Source: Pseudomonas caspiana
GTDB lineage: Bacteria > Pseudomonadota > Gammaproteobacteria > Pseudomonadales > Pseudomonadaceae
Assembly (NCBI RefSeq): GCF_002158995.1
Contig: NZ_LOHF01000030.1
Span: forward strand, 23,966 to 58,490
Direction: 5' to 3'
Length of the DNA stretch: 34,525 bases
Part shown: piece after piece, positions 23,609 to 31,701 of the stretch
Layout: every line of letters begins with the position of its first letter
Position numbering within the stretch: position 1 is the stretch's first letter
Program-made: the position numbers and the translations under genes
The notes under the pieces: generated by a model
The model's input: the letters and a program-made list of their open reading frames with translations, nothing else
Database searches by the model: none
Told to the model about the DNA's origin: nothing

Positions 23609-25894
23609 TTAGAGAGACGAGTATTTTTTGCGCAGGCGCTGACGGATCAGCTCTGCGAGGGTGTTCATCACGAAGGTGAACATCAGCAGCACCAGCGCTG
23701 CGAGGAACAACACTCGGTAATGACTGCCACCCACTTCCGACTCAGGCATCTCCACGGCCACGTTGGCCGCCAGAGTGCGCATCCCCTCAAACAGATTCAT
23801 GTCCATAATCGGCGTGTTGCCAGTGGCCATGAGCACGATCATCGTTTCGCCCACCGCACGGCCCATGCCGATCATCAGCGCCGAGAAAATCCCCGGGCTT
23901 GCAGTGAGGATTACCACACGGGTCAGGGTCTGCCACGGCGTGGCACCCAGTGCCAGCGAACCCAGCGTAAGGCCGCGAGGCACGCTGAACACCGCATCTT
24001 CGGCAATCGAGTAGATATTCGGGATAACCGCAAAGCCCATGGCAATGCCGACGACCAGTGCGTTGCGCTGGTCATAGGTGATGCCCAGGTCGTGGGAGAT
24101 CCACATGCGCATGTCACCGCCGAAGAACCAGTTCTCCAGATGCGGGCTCATGCTCAGCGAGAACCAGCCCACCAGCAGCACCACCGGCAGCAGGATTGCA
24201 CTTTCCCAGCCATCGGGAACCCGCAAACGAATCGAGTCAGGCAAGCGGCTCCAGGCAAATCCGGCGAGCAGAATGCCGATCGGCGTCAGCAACATCAGGC
24301 TGAACACACCCGGCAAATGACCTTCCAGATACGGTGCCAAAAACAGACCGGCGAAGAAGCCGAGAATCACTGTCGGCATGGCTTCCATCAGTTCGATCAC
24401 CGGTTTGACCTTGCGGCGCAGGCTCGGGGCCATGAAGTAGGCGGTGTAAATCGCGGCGGCAACCGCCAGAGGCGCAGCCAGCAGCATGGCGTAGAAGGCG
24501 GCTTTGAGCGTGCCGTACGTCAACGGTGCCAGGCTCAGCTTGGGCTCGAAATCGCTGTTGGACGCGGTCGACTGCCAAACGTATTGAGGGGCATCGTAAT
24601 TCTCGTACCAGACCTTGCCCCACAATGCGCTCCAGGAGACTTCCGGGTGCGGATTCTTCAAGCTCATCGGCCGCAACGCACCGCCCTGCTCCACCAGGAT
24701 CTGGTCCGCACGCGGTGACAGGGCAAAAATACCAGAACCATCAGCGACCTTCTCGACCAACAAAGTGCGATGCGCGGTGCTATGGAAAACGCCGAGCTGA
24801 CCCGATGCATCCAGCGCGATGAAGCCTTTACGCCGTTGCTCGGCAGTGATCTGGGTAATCGGCGCACTGGCCATCTTGAAGTCGCGAATGTGCATGAAGC
24901 GCTGGTCGCCATCGACGTCGCGCGCCATGAACCACTGGGCCATCCCGCCTTTGGAGTTACCGATAATCAATGAAATGCCGCCAACCAATTGGGTGCTGGC
25001 GGTGATCTCGGCATTGCCGTCTTCAAGCAGTTTGTAACGGCCATTGAGCGTGCGATCACGCAGGCTGAACACGTCGGCCTGAGCGCGGCCGTTGATCACA
25101 TACAGCCATTGCTGACGTGGATCGATGTAAATGGCTTTGACTGCCTCAGACATCTGCGGCAAGTCGATGCGGCTTTGCTCGCTGGTCACTTCGCCTGTCA
25201 TCATGTTTTCTTCGCGCGCCAGCGACAGCACGTGCAGCTTGGTGCCAGTGGTGCCCGCAATCAACAGCTTCTCGCCGTTAGCGTTGATGCTGACATGCTC
25301 AACCGCCCGCGCCTCTTCATCCAGCACCAGCGGCGCTTCGCCGTAAGGCCAGGTGATCGTCGGCGTGATGGTCTTATGATTATTGGGGTAAGTGATCAGG
25401 TAGCTGTGTCTGAATGCCAACACCTGACCATTGGACAGGCCCAATGCAATCAGCGGCGTACCGGGTTGATCCTGCCCGATAGAAGCCACGCTCACGCCCG
25501 CAGGTAGCGGCAGGCTGACTCGTTTGATTTCTGCGCCGTCTGCGATGCCGAAAAACACGGCTTCGCCTTTGTCGGAAATGCGCATCCCGACCTGGTTCTG
25601 TTCTTCGACAGTCAGCATCAGCGACTTGCCCGCATCGTTCAGCCAGGCAGGCTTGAGAGCGTCTTCCTTGTTCAGGCTTGCGCCTTGAAACAATGGTGCA
25701 ACGACATAGGCCAGATAGAAGAAGATCAAGGTGATCGCCGCGAGCACGGCGAGGCCGCCAATGGCGACGTACCAACGGGTCAGGCGGTCCTTGAAAGCGC
25801 GTATGCGGCGCCTGCGTTGCAGCTCAGGCGTATTGAAATCAATGCGCTTGGCAGGTGAATTCTGATTCATCGATGAATTGGCCAGATCATTCAT
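23609..25894 (-). CDS. pstC: Phosphate ABC transporter permease PstC, with large periplasmic domain
   Basis: Partner permease of PstA. The 761-residue product exceeds E. coli PstC (about 319) because of a periplasmic domain of roughly 400 residues between the first membrane segment (about 42-66, VAIGGLAVLAAITLIFFYLA) and the permease core (about 470-761). That domain contains repeated beta-rich units (MRISDKGEAVFFGIADGAEI, LLIAGTTGTKLHVLSLAR, QWLYVINGRAQADVFSLRDR, FIALDASGQLGVFHSTAHR) resembling a beta-propeller. The core has EAMPTVILGFFAGLFLAPYL and RGLTLGSLALGATPWQTLTR as the EAA loop. A GTG two codons earlier is an alternative; the ATG at 25892-25894 with AGGG upstream is preferred. Confidence 0.94.
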   Translation of the reverse strand: MNDLANSSMNQNSPAKRIDFNTPELQRRRRIRAFKDRLTRWYVAIGGLAVLAAITLIFFYLAYVVAPLFQGASLNKEDALKPAWLNDAGKSLMLTVEEQNQVGMRISDKGEAVFFGIADGAEIKRVSLPLPAGVSVASIGQDQPGTPLIALGLSNGQVLAFRHSYLITYPNNHKTITPTITWPYGEAPLVLDEEARAVEHVSINANGEKLLIAGTTGTKLHVLSLAREENMMTGEVTSEQSRIDLPQMSEAVKAIYIDPRQQWLYVINGRAQADVFSLRDRTLNGRYKLLEDGNAEITASTQLVGGISLIIGNSKGGMAQWFMARDVDGDQRFMHIRDFKMASAPITQITAEQRRKGFIALDASGQLGVFHSTAHRTLLVEKVADGSGIFALSPRADQILVEQGGALRPMSLKNPHPEVSWSALWGKVWYENYDAPQYVWQSTASNSDFEPKLSLAPLTYGTLKAAFYAMLLAAPLAVAAAIYTAYFMAPSLRRKVKPVIELMEAMPTVILGFFAGLFLAPYLEGHLPGVFSLMLLTPIGILLAGFAWSRLPDSIRLRVPDGWESAILLPVVLLVGWFSLSMSPHLENWFFGGDMRMWISHDLGITYDQRNALVVGIAMGFAVIPNIYSIAEDAVFSVPRGLTLGSLALGATPWQTLTRVVILTASPGIFSALMIGMGRAVGETMIVLMATGNTPIMDMNLFEGMRTLAANVAVEMPESEVGGSHYRVLFLAALVLLMFTFVMNTLAELIRQRLRKKYSSL

Positions 25895-25945
25895 GCGCAC
25901 ACCCTAGCCGCCCTGTATGACAAAAACATTACAGCGGGGTGACGC

Positions 25946-25977
25946 AAAAAAGCCCGCCACCTACGATCATGGCAGCG
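25946..25977 (-). terminator. Probable partial terminator after pstS
   Basis: On the minus strand GCTGCCA and TGGCGGGC form a stem with one bulge, followed by a run of six T (25951-25946), between pstS and pstC. It could limit read-through so that PstS is made in excess over the permeases. Confidence 0.5.
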
Positions 25978-25991
25978 AACTGTTCAGTTAA

Positions 25992-26022
25992 CGGTGGGAC
26001 CTGATTAGAACAGATCCCACCG
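25992..26022 (-). terminator. Stem-loop directly after pstS
   Basis: CGGTGGGACCTG and CAGATCCCACCG form an 11-of-12 stem about 10 bases from the pstS stop codon. It lacks a T tract, so it may stabilise the pstS transcript 3' end rather than terminate. Confidence 0.45.
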
Positions 26023-26031
26023 CAACCCGGA

Positions 26032-27021
26032 TTATTTTGCAGCAGCTTCCTGCAGACCCAGATCGGTCAGCGCCTTGGTTACCACTCTTGGCGGCAGTGG
26101 GATGTAGCCGTCTTTCATGACCACTTCCTGACCCTGCTTCGACAGCACCAGCTTGATGAACTCAGCTTCCAGCGGGGCCAGCGGTTTATTCGGGGCCTTA
26201 TTGACGTAGACATAGAGGAAACGCGACAGCGGATAAGTGCCGTTCAACGCGTTGGCTTCGTTGTCTTCAACGAACTCGCCGCCATCCTTCTTGGCCAATG
26301 GCACGGTGCGAACGCTGGACGTTTTATAACCAATACCCGAGTAACCAATGCCGTTGAGCGAACTGCTGATCGAGCTTACGACCGAAGCAGAACCCGGCTG
26401 TTCGTTGACGTTAGCTTTGAAATCGCCTTTGCACAGGGCTTCTTCCTTGAAGTAGCCGTACGTACCGGACACCGAGTTGCGACCAAACAACTGGATCGGT
26501 TTGTTCGCCAGATCACCGGTGACGCCCACATCACCCCAGGTTTTGGCATCCGCTTTGGCGCCGCACAGGCGAGTGACCGAGAAGATGGCATCCACTTGCG
26601 CCATGGTCAGACCCTTGATCGGGTTGTCCTTGTGCACGAAAACCGCCAGGGCATCGACAGCAACCGGGATAGCTGTGGGTTTGTAGCCGTACTTCTGTTC
26701 AAACGCCGACAGCTCGCCGTCTTTCATCTTGCGACTCATCGGACCGAGGTTCGCAGTGCCTTCAGTCAGCGCCGGTGGTGCAGTGGACGAGCCAGCCGCC
26801 TGAATCTGGATGTTCACACTCGGATATTCTTTCTTGTAAGCCTCAGCCCACAGTGTCATGAGGTTCGCCAGCGTATCGGAGCCCACACTCGACAGGTTGC
26901 CCGAGACACCCGACGTTTTCACGTACGGTTTGATCGCCGGATCAACAGCAGCAACCGCATTGGCAGCAGCGACGCCAGCGGCAACGAAGGTCAGTGCAGT
27001 GATCAAACGCTTGAAAGTCAT
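26032..27021 (-). CDS. pstS: Periplasmic phosphate-binding protein PstS
   Basis: Captures phosphate in the periplasm and delivers it to PstCA. The 329-residue product has a signal peptide (about 1-24, ITALTFVAAGVAAANAVA), the mature start VDPAIKPY, and phosphate-contact segments SVGSDTLANLMTLW, AAGSSTAPPALTEG and GRNSVSGTYGYFKE, with C-terminal LVLSKQGQEVVMKDGYIPLP. The frame is open far upstream, but the ATG at 27019-27021 with GGAGC before it gives a proper signal peptide. It is the first gene of pstSCAB-phoU, with a Pho box 70-98 bp upstream. Confidence 0.97.
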   Translation of the reverse strand: MTFKRLITALTFVAAGVAAANAVAAVDPAIKPYVKTSGVSGNLSSVGSDTLANLMTLWAEAYKKEYPSVNIQIQAAGSSTAPPALTEGTANLGPMSRKMKDGELSAFEQKYGYKPTAIPVAVDALAVFVHKDNPIKGLTMAQVDAIFSVTRLCGAKADAKTWGDVGVTGDLANKPIQLFGRNSVSGTYGYFKEEALCKGDFKANVNEQPGSASVVSSISSSLNGIGYSGIGYKTSSVRTVPLAKKDGGEFVEDNEANALNGTYPLSRFLYVYVNKAPNKPLAPLEAEFIKLVLSKQGQEVVMKDGYIPLPPRVVTKALTDLGLQEAAAK

Positions 27022-27090
27022 ACCTTGCTCCGAGCGAGGTGAAGAAATAGGTCCGTTGGCCCGAGTATTGGCCGGACGCGTGACGACTCT

Positions 27091-27119
27091 ATGACTTAAT
27101 TGTGACAATTAAATGAAAG
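27091..27119 (-). promoter_or_regulatory. Pho box of pstS, three half-sites
   Basis: Read on the minus strand: CTTTCAT-TTAA-TTGTCAC-AATT-AAGTCAT, three 7-bp half-sites with 11-bp periodicity. The second pair is the better match to the PhoB consensus. No clear -10 hexamer was found downstream. The first half-site overlaps the T tract of the terminator of the preceding transporter gene. Confidence 0.75.
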
Positions 27120-27147
27120 ACCGCCACCCTTTTCAGGAATGGCGGTC
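27111..27147 (-). terminator. Intrinsic terminator of the MHS transporter gene
   Basis: GACCGCCA / TGGCGGTC form a perfect 8-bp stem (27119-27126 and 27140-27147) with a 13-base loop, followed on the minus strand by TTTCATTT. It lies 45 bp after the transporter stop. Confidence 0.8.
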
Positions 27148-27192
27148 TCGAGTAGCGCGCGGCATGAAACGGAAGTCTTCAGACTCCAACGA

Positions 27193-28485
27193 TCAGCGCT
27201 TTTTGGCGATCAGGTAGCAGCCAATCAGCATGCCCAGCACACATAGAATCGCCACGTACCAAGCGGGTGCCATAGGGCTGGATTTGAGCATGAGCGTCAC
27301 GACCATCGGCGTCAGGCCGCCAAAAATCGCGTAAGCCAGGTTGTACGAGAACGACAACCCCGAGAAACGCACTACAGCCGGGAATGCCTTGACCATCACG
27401 TACGGCACTGCGCCAATGACGCCAACGAACAGGCCGGTCACTGCATACAGCGGGAACAACCAGTCAGGATTGGCCGCCAGCGTGTGGTACATGGTCCATG
27501 AGCAGATCAACAAACCCAGGCTGCCAAACAGGAACACACGGCCAGCACCAATGCGGTCAGCCAGTGCGCCCGAACCGATGCAGCCCAGACTCAGGAAAAC
27601 GATCGCCAGGCTATTGGCCTTCAGGGCCACAGCAGCCGGGAAGCCGAAGGTCGCGCCCTGCAGAATGGTCGGGGTCATCAGAATAACCACGATGATCCCC
27701 GCCGACAGCAACCAGGTCAGCAGCATCGAGATTGCAACGGCACCACGGTGGTCACGCAGCACCGACTTGAGCGGCACTTCATCGGCCAGCGCTTTGCGCA
27801 ATTGCAGTTCGGCGAACACTGGCGTTTCGTGCAACCAACGACGCAGATACACGGACAACAGGCCGAACACACCACCGACCAGGAACGGGATACGCCATGC
27901 GTAATCCGACACTTCAATTGGGGTGTAGATGCTGTTGATAAGGGTCGCCATCAGCGAGCCCAGCAGAATGCCGGCCGTCAGACCACAGGTCAGCGTGCCA
28001 CAGGCATAGCCGATATAACGCGCAGGAACGTGCTCGGACACGAAAACCCAGGCGCCCGGCACTTCACCGCCGATCGCTGCGCCCTGAATGACGCGCATCA
28101 GCAGAAGCAGAATCGGCGCCAACATGCCGATCTGGGCATACGTCGGCAGCAGACCCATGATCAGCGTCGGCACCGCCATCATGAAAATGCTCAGGGTGAA
28201 CATTTTCTTGCGCCCCAACAGGTCGCCGAAGTGCGCCATGATGATGCCGCCCAGAGGGCGCGCCAGATAACCCGCAGCGAAAATACCGAAGGTCTGCATC
28301 ATGCGCAGCCACTCCGGCATGTCTGCCGGGAAGAACAGCTTGCCGACCACCGCCGCGAAGAACACGAAAATGATGAAGTCGTAGAACTCAAGCGCGCCGC
28401 CCAACGCGGACAGCGACAAGGTCTTGTAGTCGTTGCGGGTCAGCGGGCGCGAAGGCTGCGCGGTACTCGAAGGCACAGTTGACAT
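27193..28485 (-). CDS. MFS transporter, metabolite:H+ symporter (MHS) type
   Basis: The 430-residue product has about 12 membrane segments and MHS-family motifs: GALEFYDFIIFVFFA in helix 1, ARPLGGIIMAHFGDLLGRKK in the 2-3 loop, RVIQGAAIGGEVPGAWVFVSE in helix 4, and RRWLHETPVFAEL after helix 6. The family includes carriers of proline/betaine, citrate, shikimate and other small acids; the substrate here is unknown. A TTG two codons earlier is possible; the ATG at 28483-28485 was chosen. It precedes pstS in the same direction but has its own terminator. P. aeruginosa PA5370 occupies the same place. Confidence 0.9.
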   Translation of the reverse strand: MSTVPSSTAQPSRPLTRNDYKTLSLSALGGALEFYDFIIFVFFAAVVGKLFFPADMPEWLRMMQTFGIFAAGYLARPLGGIIMAHFGDLLGRKKMFTLSIFMMAVPTLIMGLLPTYAQIGMLAPILLLLMRVIQGAAIGGEVPGAWVFVSEHVPARYIGYACGTLTCGLTAGILLGSLMATLINSIYTPIEVSDYAWRIPFLVGGVFGLLSVYLRRWLHETPVFAELQLRKALADEVPLKSVLRDHRGAVAISMLLTWLLSAGIIVVILMTPTILQGATFGFPAAVALKANSLAIVFLSLGCIGSGALADRIGAGRVFLFGSLGLLICSWTMYHTLAANPDWLFPLYAVTGLFVGVIGAVPYVMVKAFPAVVRFSGLSFSYNLAYAIFGGLTPMVVTLMLKSSPMAPAWYVAILCVLGMLIGCYLIAKKR

Positions 28486-28966
28486 GAACAATACTTCTCT
28501 AAGAAGGCTTCTCTTGAATAGGGTTAGCGACAGTAAAGCAGGTTACGGCGGGGTGGCCTGCAACTGCGATTGTCCGGAGCAACTGTGCGGATAGGCACCA
28601 AAATTGCGTGACACAGGCAGTCATGCCGCCTTGTCGGGTCCGGCACGATAGCAAATTGTTTCAAAAAGCACACAGCCTGATGCGTATATCGTCGAAATCA
28701 GTACTCGATGGTCGTTTCATGACGCGTCGCCCGATATACTCGCAGACCGTCGGGTTACTGTCGGGTGTGTGTCGGAATGTAGCGCACAAGCCTCAGTCAG
28801 TCGGGGGTGCTGTGCGAAATCAGCTGCTATTCAGCCGCTTTCGCAGAGTTTCCCCTTCAGGTGTTCCGCCTGCGCTGAACGTTTTATGTTCATGCAAATG
28901 GTTTTGAATGGCGCCTGCCAACCGCGGCAACAATACTAAGAGTCATGGGTCAGAGGCACCCTAGGC
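28486..28966. other. Non-coding region between the divergent transporter and thioesterase genes
   Basis: About 480 bp with no gene I can support. It should hold the promoters of both divergent genes. A 99-residue frame on the plus strand (28608-28907) has no recognisable motif and no ribosome site. No repeat or strong hairpin was noticed. Confidence 0.6.
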
Positions 28967-29368
28967 ATGATCGAGTTCGAACAAGAAGATCCAATCCCGC
29001 AAGGCGATCTCGCGTTGCAAATCACCGCTCTACCCCGCGAAACCAATGGCTTCGGCGATATCTTCGGCGGCTGGCTGGTTTCCCAGATGGACCTGGCCGG
29101 TACGGCAATGGCCAGCAAGATCGCTGGCGGGCGCGTTGCCACCGTCGCCATTGATCGTATGGCGTTTCTGGTTCCAGTGGCGGTGGGCGCGCAGTTGTCC
29201 TTCTATACCCAGGCGCTGGAAATCGGCCGCAGCTCCATCCAGATGATGGTTGAAGTCTGGAGCGATGACCCGCTGTCCAGTGAGTGGCGCAAAGTGACTG
29301 AAGCCGTGTTTGTGTTCGTGGCCATTGATGGCAGCGGGCGGACGCGTTCGGTGCCTGCTCGCAGGTAA
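28967..29368 (+). CDS. Acyl-CoA thioesterase, hotdog fold (YciA-like)
   Basis: Hydrolyses acyl-CoA thioesters to free acid and CoA. The 133-residue single hotdog domain has the catalytic region ETNGFGDIFGGWLVSQMDLA with the N..GDIFGG motif and the Asp in the central helix, then GRVATVAIDRMAFLVPVAVG and EVWSDDPLSSEWRKVTEAVF. The length matches YciA-type enzymes. Chain-length preference cannot be read from sequence. A GAGG about 10 bases before the ATG is the only ribosome-site candidate. No operon partner is evident. Confidence 0.88.
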   Translation: MIEFEQEDPIPQGDLALQITALPRETNGFGDIFGGWLVSQMDLAGTAMASKIAGGRVATVAIDRMAFLVPVAVGAQLSFYTQALEIGRSSIQMMVEVWSDDPLSSEWRKVTEAVFVFVAIDGSGRTRSVPARR

Positions 29369-29372
29369 CTAC

Positions 29373-29472
29373 GGGAGCGTGGCTTGATCTGGGCGGCATT
29401 CCGACGATACGGCTGGACGCGATTGACCTGATACCCGTGCCGCCCTTATCGCGAGCAAGCTCGGCTCCCACA
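29373..29472. repeat. Degenerate palindromic intergenic repeat
   Basis: Outer GGGAGC / GCTCCC and inner GGGCGGCA / TGCCGCCC complementary pieces suggest a decayed REP-type doublet. The right half carries the CGCGAGCAAGCTCGGCTCCC pattern common in fluorescens-group genomes, a different subtype from the GTAGGAGCTCACGAGC elements. Confidence 0.6.
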
Positions 29473-29559
29473 GAAACCGCGCTGCGGCAAGGATCAAGGT
29501 AAACTCATCGACCTGGACACGGTCCATTTTGTCTTAGTCTTTGTTTGAGAGTTCTTTAT

Positions 29560-30459
29560 ATGCCAACGCCCCAGGTCGAATCCGTCACCATCGATGAGCT
29601 GAACTGCTGGAGAATCAGCCACGGTGAAGCCGAACTCGTTGTCGCCCAGCAAGGTGCGCATATCGTCAGTTACAAGCTTGCCGGGCAGCAGCCGCTGATC
29701 TGGTCCAATGATCAGGCGGTTTTCAAGAAAGGCACCCCGATTCGCGGTGGTATGCCTGTCTGCTGGCCTTGGTTCGGCAATCTTCAGCGCAACCCGGAAA
29801 GCGTGCAGGCCATGCGCGTAAGCGACGAGCCTGCCAAGGCTCACGGCGAAGTTCGTGCCATCGACTGGGAATTGATGGGCATGGCCGAAGATGACGACGC
29901 GTTGATCGTCGATTTCATCCAGCCCAAGACGGAAGGCAAGCTGCCAGGCTGGCCGCATAACGTGGGCCTGAAACTGAGCATTCGTCTGGACGAAGCACTG
30001 AACGTTAGCCTCGTCAGTTATAACTCCGGCACTGAAACCGTGAGCTTTAGCCAGGCACTGCACACCTACTTCGCCGTCAGCGATGTACGCGAGATCAGCA
30101 TCAAAGGCCTCGACGGCCTGCGTTACATTGAAACCCTGGAAAACTGGGAAGAGCGCAAGCAGTCCGGCGATCTGAAATTCGCAGGCGAGACCGACCGCAT
30201 CTACCTCAACACCCCGGACATGCTGAGCATTGTCGACCCGACATGGCAGCGCAAAATCCACATCTGCACCAATGGCTCGAAATCAGCCATCGTGTGGAAT
30301 CCGTGGACCGAAAAAACCAAAAGCTTTAAAGACATGGCCGCTGACGGCTGGCAGGGCATGGTCTGCGTCGAAACCGCCAACGTACTGGACGATATCGTGA
30401 CGCTGGAGCCGGATCAGATGCATGTTCTGGATGTGAGTATCTGGGCTGAAGCGATCTAA
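29560..30459 (+). CDS. D-hexose-6-phosphate mutarotase (YeaD-like)
   Basis: Cytoplasmic aldose-1-epimerase-fold enzyme that interconverts the anomers of hexose 6-phosphates such as glucose 6-phosphate. The 299-residue product shows the family pattern IRGGMPVCWPWFG, catalytic His in SFSQALHTYFAVSD, DRIYLNTPD, and catalytic Glu in WQGMVCVETANVLDD. A TTG five codons upstream could extend the protein; the ATG at 29560 has GAGAG 8 bases before it. It is a single gene bounded by palindromic repeats on both sides. Confidence 0.92.
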   Translation: MPTPQVESVTIDELNCWRISHGEAELVVAQQGAHIVSYKLAGQQPLIWSNDQAVFKKGTPIRGGMPVCWPWFGNLQRNPESVQAMRVSDEPAKAHGEVRAIDWELMGMAEDDDALIVDFIQPKTEGKLPGWPHNVGLKLSIRLDEALNVSLVSYNSGTETVSFSQALHTYFAVSDVREISIKGLDGLRYIETLENWEERKQSGDLKFAGETDRIYLNTPDMLSIVDPTWQRKIHICTNGSKSAIVWNPWTEKTKSFKDMAADGWQGMVCVETANVLDDIVTLEPDQMHVLDVSIWAEAI

Positions 30460-30474
30460 CTGACACCTGAAATC

Positions 30475-30563
30475 TGTAGTAGCTCACGAGCACCGCGAGG
30501 CAGCGATAGCGGTTTATCTGAGACACAGCCATCGCTGCCTCGCGATGCTCGTGAGCTCCTACA
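30475..30563. repeat. Palindromic repeat, near-perfect, after the mutarotase gene
   Basis: Arms beginning TGTAGTAGCTCACGAGC and ending GCTCGTGAGCTCCTACA match as inverted copies at about 33 of 35 positions. The sequence is nearly the same as the element at 31570-31660. It lies between convergent genes. Confidence 0.9.
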
Positions 30564-30589
30564 AGTAAAGAACGCTAACTGTTTGAACG

Positions 30590-31123
30590 CTACAAATCCG
30601 CCTCAACCACAACCCGCGCTTTCTCTGCATCCATTGCATAAGCCGCATCAGCCAGGTCATTGCTGACCTTCTCAACTTTCAGTTTGCCGACCACCCACAG
30701 CGGCGTGTAGATGTCTTCGATCTTCAAACCTTTGGGGTAACGCACCAGCACCAATTGGTTGGGCGGTGGTGGCGGTACGTGGATACAAGCGCCCGGATAC
30801 GGCACAAGGAAAAACAGCGTGCTGTGGCCCTTGGCATCCGTTTCGAGCGGCACGGGATAACCTCCAAGACGCACTTCCTTGCCGTTCATGGCCGGCACGG
30901 TCTTGGCTGAGTACATGACAGCGGGCAAACCCTTGCTCTGTTTCAGGCCACCTTTGCTATCAAACGTCCCTTGGGCTTCCGGGGAGTTATGATCGATTTC
31001 AGGCATGGCTTCGAGGGCTTTCTGATCCGACTTGGGCATCAGATCCAGCCAGTCGGTTTCAGGGATCTCAGCGCGGGCGAGGCCGCAGATCAACAGCAGG
31101 GGGATTACTAAAAGACGACGCAT
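30590..31123 (-). CDS. Periplasmic DUF3299 protein
   Basis: The 177-residue product has a signal peptide (MRRLLVIPLLLICGLARA, cut about residue 18) and the conserved segment FFLVPYPGACIHVPPPPPNQ, by which DUF3299 is recognised, followed by VLVRYP and LWVVGKLKVEKVSNDLADAA. The Cys and His in GACIHVP suggest a metal- or disulphide-related role, but function is unknown. A TTG five codons upstream is possible; the ATG at 31121-31123 was chosen though no strong ribosome site is visible for either. It is downstream of the small GlsB-type gene on the same strand, separated by a hairpin. Confidence 0.85.
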   Translation of the reverse strand: MRRLLVIPLLLICGLARAEIPETDWLDLMPKSDQKALEAMPEIDHNSPEAQGTFDSKGGLKQSKGLPAVMYSAKTVPAMNGKEVRLGGYPVPLETDAKGHSTLFFLVPYPGACIHVPPPPPNQLVLVRYPKGLKIEDIYTPLWVVGKLKVEKVSNDLADAAYAMDAEKARVVVEADL

Positions 31124-31171
31124 CGACAGACTCGGCAAGAGTGGGGAGTTGAATAACTGCCCGGCATTCTA

Positions 31172-31199
31172 GCCCTCTGCGTGCCGGAACGCAGAGGGC
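31172..31199 (-). terminator. Stem-loop after the GlsB/YeaQ-type gene
   Basis: GCCCTCTGCGT / ACGCAGAGGGC form a perfect 11-bp stem with a 6-base loop, 9 bp after the stop codon. No T tract follows on the minus strand, so termination efficiency is uncertain. Confidence 0.6.
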
Positions 31200-31208
31200 C
31201 ATTGAACA

Positions 31209-31457
31209 TCAGCTTTTCTTTTTGATCAGGCCGAAGATCACCAACAGTACGATTGCGCCAACCAGCGCACCCAGGAAGCCAGCACCTTCGCCCGCTTGAT
31301 AGATGCCCAGCGCCTGACCGCCATAAGTGGCCGCCAGCGAACCGCCGATGCCCAACAGAATGGTCATGATCCAACCCATGCTGTCGTCGCCTGGCTTGAG
31401 GAAACGCGCCAGCAGGCCAACGATCAAGCCGATGAAGATGGTTCCGATAATACCCAT
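31209..31457 (-). CDS. GlsB/YeaQ/YmgE-family stress membrane protein
   Basis: The 82-residue hydrophobic protein (MGIIGTIFIGLIVGLLARFL, GWIMTILLGIGGSLAATYGG, GALVGAIVLLVIFGLIKKKS) has three membrane segments rich in Gly. This is the transglycosylase-associated family, so called from early annotation and linked to general stress, with no proven enzyme activity. The frame extends 19 residues upstream, but the ATG at 31455-31457 follows GAGGG and gives the usual family length. Confidence 0.88.
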   Translation of the reverse strand: MGIIGTIFIGLIVGLLARFLKPGDDSMGWIMTILLGIGGSLAATYGGQALGIYQAGEGAGFLGALVGAIVLLVIFGLIKKKS

Positions 31458-31569
31458 GCCGTTTTCCCTCTCAAATAAGTGATATGCCGAAGCTTGGTCA
31501 GCCATCGGCATCACGCTATCAGAGAGGTGCGCAGTTGGAATGGTTCAATGCGAAAGGCTGACGCAAAAT

Positions 31570-31660
31570 CTGTAGGAGCTCACGAGCACCGCGAGGCAGC
31601 GATGGCGGTGTCTCAGATAAGCCGCCATCGCTGCCTCGCGGTGCTCGTGAGCTCCTACAG
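31570..31660. repeat. Perfect 39-bp inverted repeat (REP-type)
   Basis: Arms 31570-31608 and 31622-31660 are exact inverted copies (CTGTAGGAGCTCACGAGC at the outer end, GGCAGCGATGGCGG at the inner end), separated by 13 bases. The perfect match suggests recent transposition or active maintenance. It lies between purK and the GlsB-type gene. Confidence 0.95.
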
Positions 31661-31701
31661 AAACTATTTCAATTGATACCGCATTTCATAATGCGTGCTG
31701 A

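Noticed and set aside
23018..24718. 566-residue open frame antisense to pstA/pstC
   Set aside because: It lies opposite conserved permease sequence and is rich in His, Arg and Gln, typical of shadow frames.
28608..28907. 99-residue plus-strand frame upstream of the thioesterase gene
   Set aside because: No ribosome site, no signal or domain, and an unusual composition; treated as non-coding.
30475..31660. Two near-identical palindromes about 1.1 kb apart as a CRISPR array or insertion-sequence ends
   Set aside because: Each copy is a complete palindrome with no regular spacers. The segment between them holds ordinary chromosomal genes and no transposase.
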